From the NCBI GenBank assembly GCA_013697625.1, contig JACCWN010000138.1, positions 1-59,185 on the forward strand: 59,185 nucleotides of DNA, written 5' to 3'. The DNA comes from Legionella sp. (lineage in GTDB: Bacteria; Pseudomonadota; Gammaproteobacteria; Legionellales; Legionellaceae). Shown here piece after piece: positions 55,029 through 59,185 of the stretch. A model generated the notes under the pieces. It saw only the letters and a program-made list of their open reading frames with translations. It was not told the origin of the DNA and did not search any database. The position numbers and the translations under genes were made by a program. Each line of letters starts with the position of its first letter. Positions within the stretch are counted from its first letter, which is position 1.

Positions 55029-56497
55029 GACCATGCTGAAGGTATCACCAATTTTTGTCCAGGTTTTGGAATTGAGCTGGCCCATAGATGATTCATTGCA
55101 GATAAGGAGGCCACGGATACATGATTGTCTCGTGCTATGGAAGACATGGTTTCACCAGCGCGAGCCAAGTGGACTCGTTTAAGCTTTGAGGACATGGCTT
55201 CTATACGAGAACCATGCGGGGGACTTTCCCAAAAATATGCTTTAATACCTTGAAATATCGCCTGGCTAAGCCGCATTTGATAAGAAGAACTTGTAAGATT
55301 TCCTTCTTCCCGCGGATTAGAAATAAACCCAGTTTCTACTAAAATAGACGGAATATCTGGTGATTTTAAAACCATAAATCGAGCTTGCTCAACCTTAAAA
55401 TTGTGTAATGAGGTGAAGGTGCCTAACCGATTTAAAACGCCCTTACCCATTTGCAAACCTGCATTGATAGTCGCTGTTTGGGATAAATCAATCAATACAG
55501 AACGCACCACGCCATTCCTATCATCTAGATCCCCAAGATTCACTCCTCCCAATTCTGAATAATTTTCTTTTTCAGCCAACCAACGAGCTGCCTCACTTGT
55601 TGCACCGCTTTGAGATAAGGCGAACACAGATGCACCATTGGAATGTGGGTTTTTGAAGGCATCGGCATGAATGGATACAAAAACATCGCCATTGTATCTT
55701 CTGGCAATGTCCAACCGGTTCCTAAGGCCAACATAATAATCGCCTGAACGAGTCAAAACAGCGTGCATACCCGGCTGCTTATCAATCAGCTGTTTTAATT
55801 TTAGGGTGATGGCTAAGACAACATCCTTCTCTCGACTTAGCCGTGGTCCCCTTGCACCGGGATCTTTACCTCCATGCCCAGCATCCAAGACTACAACCAC
55901 ATCACGTAAGTTCAATGAGGGTACATGGGTAGCTTTGATTGGCTTGTTGTGCATGGTAATTGGCATACTCGGGTGTACATTTGTGGGTGTTTGAAGCACC
56001 TTAGACGGCGTTTGATGAAATTGAACCGCTTGGCTTTGGGAAATTAATTTATTTTGTATGGCAGGTTGTAGCAATTTTTTAATGGGAAGCTTGTGTGCAT
56101 TGTTTATTTGTACTGCAACAGGGCCAGCGGGGCTCAAAACAATCTCAAGTCCATTACTTCCAGCTTGACGCCAAGGGGCAGAGCTTAGGCCTACTTTTTG
56201 CCCTAGATCAAAAACCAATCTGAGTGTTTTCGCATTGGGATGGCCACTTCTTACAGCTCTGATAAGATTGTTAGTCAAATGAAGTTGATTAGAGGAAGTT
56301 GTTAAATGTGTATTTGTTAAATCTAAAACGAGTCGATTGGGATTAGTGAGCACTAATAAATGATGGGTGAACGCACCTTGGATTGATAAGTGTAGAACAG
56401 TTTTATTTGCTTGCTGCCCCAAAGTAATTGATTTTAATTGTGCAGCTTGTCCTAAGGTACTAAAAAAAAATAGCACCAAAATCCATATTCGAATCAT
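55025..56497 (-). CDS. amiB: N-acetylmuramoyl-L-alanine amidase, AmiB type
   Basis: A 490-residue periplasmic cell-separation enzyme: signal peptide MIRIWILVLFFFSTLGQAA, an AMIN domain (about 20-125), a linker, an amidase_3 domain with zinc His208 in LDAGHGGKDPGARG, the SIHADAF His and ILVETGF catalytic Glu, and a C-terminal LysM domain from about residue 440. It cuts septal peptidoglycan at division. Overlaps mutL and tsaE by four bases each. Confidence 0.94.
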   Translation of the reverse strand: MIRIWILVLFFFSTLGQAAQLKSITLGQQANKTVLHLSIQGAFTHHLLVLTNPNRLVLDLTNTHLTTSSNQLHLTNNLIRAVRSGHPNAKTLRLVFDLGQKVGLSSAPWRQAGSNGLEIVLSPAGPVAVQINNAHKLPIKKLLQPAIQNKLISQSQAVQFHQTPSKVLQTPTNVHPSMPITMHNKPIKATHVPSLNLRDVVVVLDAGHGGKDPGARGPRLSREKDVVLAITLKLKQLIDKQPGMHAVLTRSGDYYVGLRNRLDIARRYNGDVFVSIHADAFKNPHSNGASVFALSQSGATSEAARWLAEKENYSELGGVNLGDLDDRNGVVRSVLIDLSQTATINAGLQMGKGVLNRLGTFTSLHNFKVEQARFMVLKSPDIPSILVETGFISNPREEGNLTSSSYQMRLSQAIFQGIKAYFWESPPHGSRIEAMSSKLKRVHLARAGETMSSIARDNHVSVASLSAMNHLWASSIPKPGQKLVIPSAWS

Positions 56498-56982
56498 GAA
56501 AAAGGTCCCTTCAGGCCTGATAAAATATGTTTGCCAATCGCGGTAAATGCAAGGAGCTGCAACCTTCGCCCGGCCCTTTCTATCTTTAAGTTAATCTTTA
56601 TATCTATTGGAGGTAAGAGATCACCTGCTTGCTCTGGCCATTCAATAAAACAAAGACTGTCTTGCCCTATGTAATCTCTAAAGCCTATATATTCTAATTC
56701 GTCTTCATGATTTATACGATACAAATCAAAATGGTGGACAACACGTCCTAGACATTGATAAGACTCCACTAAGGAGAAAGTAGGGCTTTTAATAGACGTT
56801 GTCACCCCCAACTGTTTAAGTATCGCACGAATAAGGGTGGTTTTACCACTGCCTATCTCTCCGCTCAAGGTCAAGATGGCCGCTTGAGGTAAAAAATTGG
56901 CAAGTTGTATTGCAAATTGTTTACTTGACCTTTCATTCTTCAAAAATAAAGTTAATTCAGCATCAGACTTGTTATCGACCAT
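56494..56982 (-). CDS. tsaE: tRNA threonylcarbamoyladenosine ATPase TsaE
   Basis: A 162-residue ATPase with P-loop GEIGSGKTT (41-49), switch region SIKSPTFSLVESY and the SLCFIEWPEQ Walker B-like strand. It activates the TsaB-TsaD complex in t6A synthesis, the pathway that also uses the Sua5 enzyme at 27.7 kb. Overlaps both nnr and amiB, as in E. coli. Confidence 0.96.
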   Translation of the reverse strand: MVDNKSDAELTLFLKNERSSKQFAIQLANFLPQAAILTLSGEIGSGKTTLIRAILKQLGVTTSIKSPTFSLVESYQCLGRVVHHFDLYRINHEDELEYIGFRDYIGQDSLCFIEWPEQAGDLLPPIDIKINLKIERAGRRLQLLAFTAIGKHILSGLKGPFS

Positions 56983-58453
56983 TCAGTATAACCGGTATAT
57001 GTTCAATTAAATCACTGGCTGTCAAACCAATTTCACCCTTGGCCCTAGCCATTGCATCACCCGCACAAGCATGAATCCAAACACCCAACTTTGCACCCTC
57101 GGATAAAGACAAACCTTGAGCACAAAGACCGGCAATAATACCACTTAATGCATCTCCCATACCAGCACTTGATAGCCCTGGATTGCCTTTAATACAAACA
57201 AATGTTGCTTTTTCTGGGGTGTGAATGAGTGAGCCTGCGCCTTTTAAAACAACTACCCCGCCATACTGACTTTGTATGGCTGCAGCAGTTTGATACCGAT
57301 TGCTTTGAATGGCATCGACAGAACAAGACAACAAGGTAGCTGCTTCGCCTGGATGTGGCGTTAGTATCCAATTGTCATCCATTTGTGCATGTTTTTGTAA
57401 TAGACTTAAGGCGCAGGCATCAATTACCATAGGCAATTGTGAGCTGATTGCAGCTAGGAACAAAGCGGTTGCCCATTCACTTTCACCCAAACCTGGCCCA
57501 ATGACACAAATGCTTGCCCGGGCTAATAATGGCTGAAGATCCTCTACCGTTTTGATACCAAATATCATGGCCTCAGGTAGGTAGGGTGAAATAGCACTTA
57601 CATGACTAGGGAGGGTTGCAATGGTCACACACCCAGCTCCTGCGCGAAGTGCAGCTTTGGCAGTTAAGCCCACAGCACCTGGCATACCATGCCCTCCACC
57701 AATTACCAATACATGGCCAAATAAACCTTTATGGGAATTTTTTTTACGTGTCAGTGCCGAAAGCGGCAAGCAATCATAAGTTAATATATGGGCGTAGGGT
57801 TTTAAGTTAGCAATACAATGATCCATTTGGAGTGAACGATAAATAACTTCACCACAATAATCAGGGCCATCTAAGGTAAAAAGTCCAGGTTTTAGGGCTA
57901 TGAAAGTAAGGGTGATATTGGCACGAACACAGATATTTTCAACCTGTCCCGTATCTGCCTGTAGACCTGATGGCAAGTCTAAAGATACAACAGGTAAACC
58001 GCTGCTATTAATCTGACTGATTGCTAAGGCTATTTGACCATGAACAGGACCTTGGATGCCTATGCCTAAAAGTGCATCTATGATTAATTCAACCTCACTG
58101 TCTAGTGGCTCGTCTGCAGATTGGCACTCAACACCAGCAGCCATAGCTTTTGTTGCAGCATCTCTTGCCTCAAAGCTTAAATCATCTAAAGTGCAACACT
58201 GATACACAATAACCGATAAGCCCTGTTCATGAGCTAACCTTGCAAAAGCATACCCATCTCCAGCATTATTTCCTTTACCGCAGAAAACAGCTATGGTTTG
58301 AATTTTAGAAAAGCGCCCTTTGATAAAAAAAAATGCTTCCATACCAGCTTGCGACATAAGCCTGCACTCATCCATATCATATTGATCAACGGCCTGTTGC
58401 TCACAATATCTGATTTGTTCACAACAATACAGGTCAGTCTCGGTCTTAAACAT
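56972..58453 (-). CDS. nnr: Bifunctional NAD(P)HX epimerase/dehydratase
   Basis: A 493-residue two-domain repair enzyme. The N-terminal YjeF epimerase has FCGKGNNAGDGYAFARL and DLPSGLQADTG; the C-terminal ADP-dependent dehydratase has VLVIGGGHGMPGAVGL, LTPHPGEAATLL and GNPGLSSAGMGDALSG. Together they restore damaged NAD(P)H hydrates. First gene of the operon nnr-tsaE-amiB-mutL-miaA, with a hairpin and AT-rich leader upstream. Confidence 0.95.
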   Translation of the reverse strand: MFKTETDLYCCEQIRYCEQQAVDQYDMDECRLMSQAGMEAFFFIKGRFSKIQTIAVFCGKGNNAGDGYAFARLAHEQGLSVIVYQCCTLDDLSFEARDAATKAMAAGVECQSADEPLDSEVELIIDALLGIGIQGPVHGQIALAISQINSSGLPVVSLDLPSGLQADTGQVENICVRANITLTFIALKPGLFTLDGPDYCGEVIYRSLQMDHCIANLKPYAHILTYDCLPLSALTRKKNSHKGLFGHVLVIGGGHGMPGAVGLTAKAALRAGAGCVTIATLPSHVSAISPYLPEAMIFGIKTVEDLQPLLARASICVIGPGLGESEWATALFLAAISSQLPMVIDACALSLLQKHAQMDDNWILTPHPGEAATLLSCSVDAIQSNRYQTAAAIQSQYGGVVVLKGAGSLIHTPEKATFVCIKGNPGLSSAGMGDALSGIIAGLCAQGLSLSEGAKLGVWIHACAGDAMARAKGEIGLTASDLIEHIPVILNGR

Positions 58454-59044
58454 TTTGAATGCTCCATGCAGTCATTGGACGTTATAGGGGCCACTGCCCT
58501 TAAGTTAAAATTGGTTTGGGCTGAGGAGAGGCGTCTAGAAGCCTATGCACCAAGGCTTCTAGACGAGGCTAGACGGCGAAAACGCCTCCTTCCAAAGAAC
58601 GGATTGGAGTAATTTTTAACCATAAAAAAACCTTAACTTGACAGCAATGATTATAGGGTATCGCTGCTTTAATTGAAAGATTCTTGTGCAACCACCCTAA
58701 GCAGTGTTGAAGGGCCAAGTGCTATACTATTTAGATTTCATAACATTCTGCAGGTGAATGATATTGACACGCCCGTTATGTTACTACTTGATGTTCCCTA
58801 GATTTCAACTAGAGGAGCCTAATCAGTGGCTATAAACATTTAATATGAAAGTATCTTTAGTAGAAAATGAGCCACTTAATCAGTAAGGGTTCAAAAAGCT
58901 TGTTATGCTTTGGCACCTGAGTCTGGTTGTCAAAAAAACAATTGCTTCACTGATGGGTGGTTCATGAGTATAAAGGGGTTCTATGCACAGCCCCCGCCAA
59001 TGTTCCCAGCGTTTAATATTTGATCATTAGCAACTTTCATTTGC
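58454..59044. other. 591-base gene-free stretch upstream of nnr
   Basis: Apart from the hairpin at 58532-58565 I see no gene or RNA that I can support. Stop codons are frequent in all frames. The motif AATCAGT recurs at 58821 and 58879, with an inverted copy ACTGATG near 58949, close to the recombinase-like gene at the window edge. These may belong to a recombination region but the copies are short. Confidence 0.5.
58532..58565. repeat. Perfect 13-bp inverted repeat
   Basis: CGTCTAGAAGCCT (58532-58544) and AGGCTTCTAGACG (58553-58565) enclose an eight-base loop. Flanking GGAGAGGCGT (58525-58534) and ACGCCTCC (58582-58589) can form an alternative, outer stem. The structure is 80-140 bases upstream of nnr. 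It has no T tract and looks REP-like. Confidence 0.75.
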
Positions 59045-59185
59045 CTATTTATCAATCAACTCCACTTTTTGGCGTTTTAGATAATTATAGAAGGATGGTC
59101 TGCTAATTTCGTAGATTTTACAAATTTCAGCAACAGTATTTTTTTGCTCATTATACATTTCAATCATGCGCTTAATTTGTCGGTT
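59045..59185 (-). CDS. 3' end of a serine recombinase (partial)
   Basis: Only the last 46 codons are inside the window. They read as the helix-turn-helix end of a resolvase/invertase: IKRMIEMYNEQKNTVAEICK, then IYEISRPSFYNYLKRQ, a match to the HTH_7 type found after the catalytic domain of Pin/Tn3-type recombinases. The stop is TAG at 59045-59047. The active-site serine part lies outside. It marks the right edge as probable mobile or invertible DNA. Confidence 0.75.
   Translation of the reverse strand, partial: NRQIKRMIEMYNEQKNTVAEICKIYEISRPSFYNYLKRQKVELIDK

Noticed and set aside
58298..58612. 104-codon plus-strand frame over the nnr 5' end
   Set aside because: It overlaps the well supported nnr start on the opposite strand, runs through the hairpin and has no recognisable domain.
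58758..58835. 25-codon frame starting at an ATG near 58759
   Set aside because: No proper spacing to a ribosome site and no resemblance to a known peptide; likely chance.

Overview
The window is AT-rich, gene-dense DNA that almost certainly comes from Legionella or a very close relative. The strongest evidence is a block of Dot/Icm type IVB secretion genes (dotD-dotC-dotB, then dotA-icmV facing icmW-icmX). Three tandem major outer membrane proteins carry the Legionella signature GTMGP.C after the signal peptide, and there is an LbtU-type siderophore porin. From memory, the order rpoH-ftsX-ftsE-ftsY-two M16 peptidases-rsmD-dotDCB matches L. pneumophila. The species cannot be fixed from the sequence.

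Layout. 1-0.63 kb: a Phd/PIN toxin-antitoxin pair whose toxin is cut short by a palindromic element. 0.7-3.6 kb (minus): a methyltransferase, flavoprotein and type III polyketide synthase, probably making a phenolic lipid or quinone. 3.7-4.2 kb: a GNAT acetyltransferase. 4.3-9.7 kb: a giant ankyrin-containing protein, a candidate Dot/Icm substrate. 9.9-11.6 kb: sodB and argD. 12-15.1 kb: three MOMP-family porins. 15.1-15.5 kb: a gene remnant interrupted by a 152-bp inverted-repeat element. 15.7-21.5 kb: the LbtU-like porin behind a possible Fur-controlled promoter, then gcdH, psd, serS and a DUF218 membrane protein. 21.5-27.7 kb: a YihY/BrkB membrane protein, then an accessory stretch (unknown 371-residue protein, 811-residue leucine-rich-repeat protein, decayed purH fragment, large inverted repeats) ending at a tRNA-Leu(CAG) gene. 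27.7-35.5 kb: housekeeping genes (Sua5/TsaC, glycerophosphodiesterase, glmS, tex) and an uncharacterised gene after tex.

35.7-43.2 kb holds a dienelactone-hydrolase-like gene, rpoH, ftsYEX, an M16 peptidase pair and rsmD. 43.3-51.2 kb is the Dot/Icm block: the outer-membrane lipoproteins DotD and DotC, the ATPase DotB, the polytopic DotA with its partner IcmV, the chaperone subunit IcmW and the periplasmic IcmX. A perfect match to the CpxR consensus lies between icmV and icmW. 51.3-58.5 kb is the conserved nnr-tsaE-amiB-mutL-miaA operon, ending in a small zinc-finger gene and a GT9 glycosyltransferase where E. coli would have hfq. The right edge cuts a serine-recombinase-like gene.

I see no CRISPR array, rRNA or intact insertion sequence. 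The most novel material is the set of large candidate effectors lying on the same stretch as the machine that could export them, and several short GC-rich inverted-repeat elements in gene-poor spots, at least one of which truncated a toxin gene.
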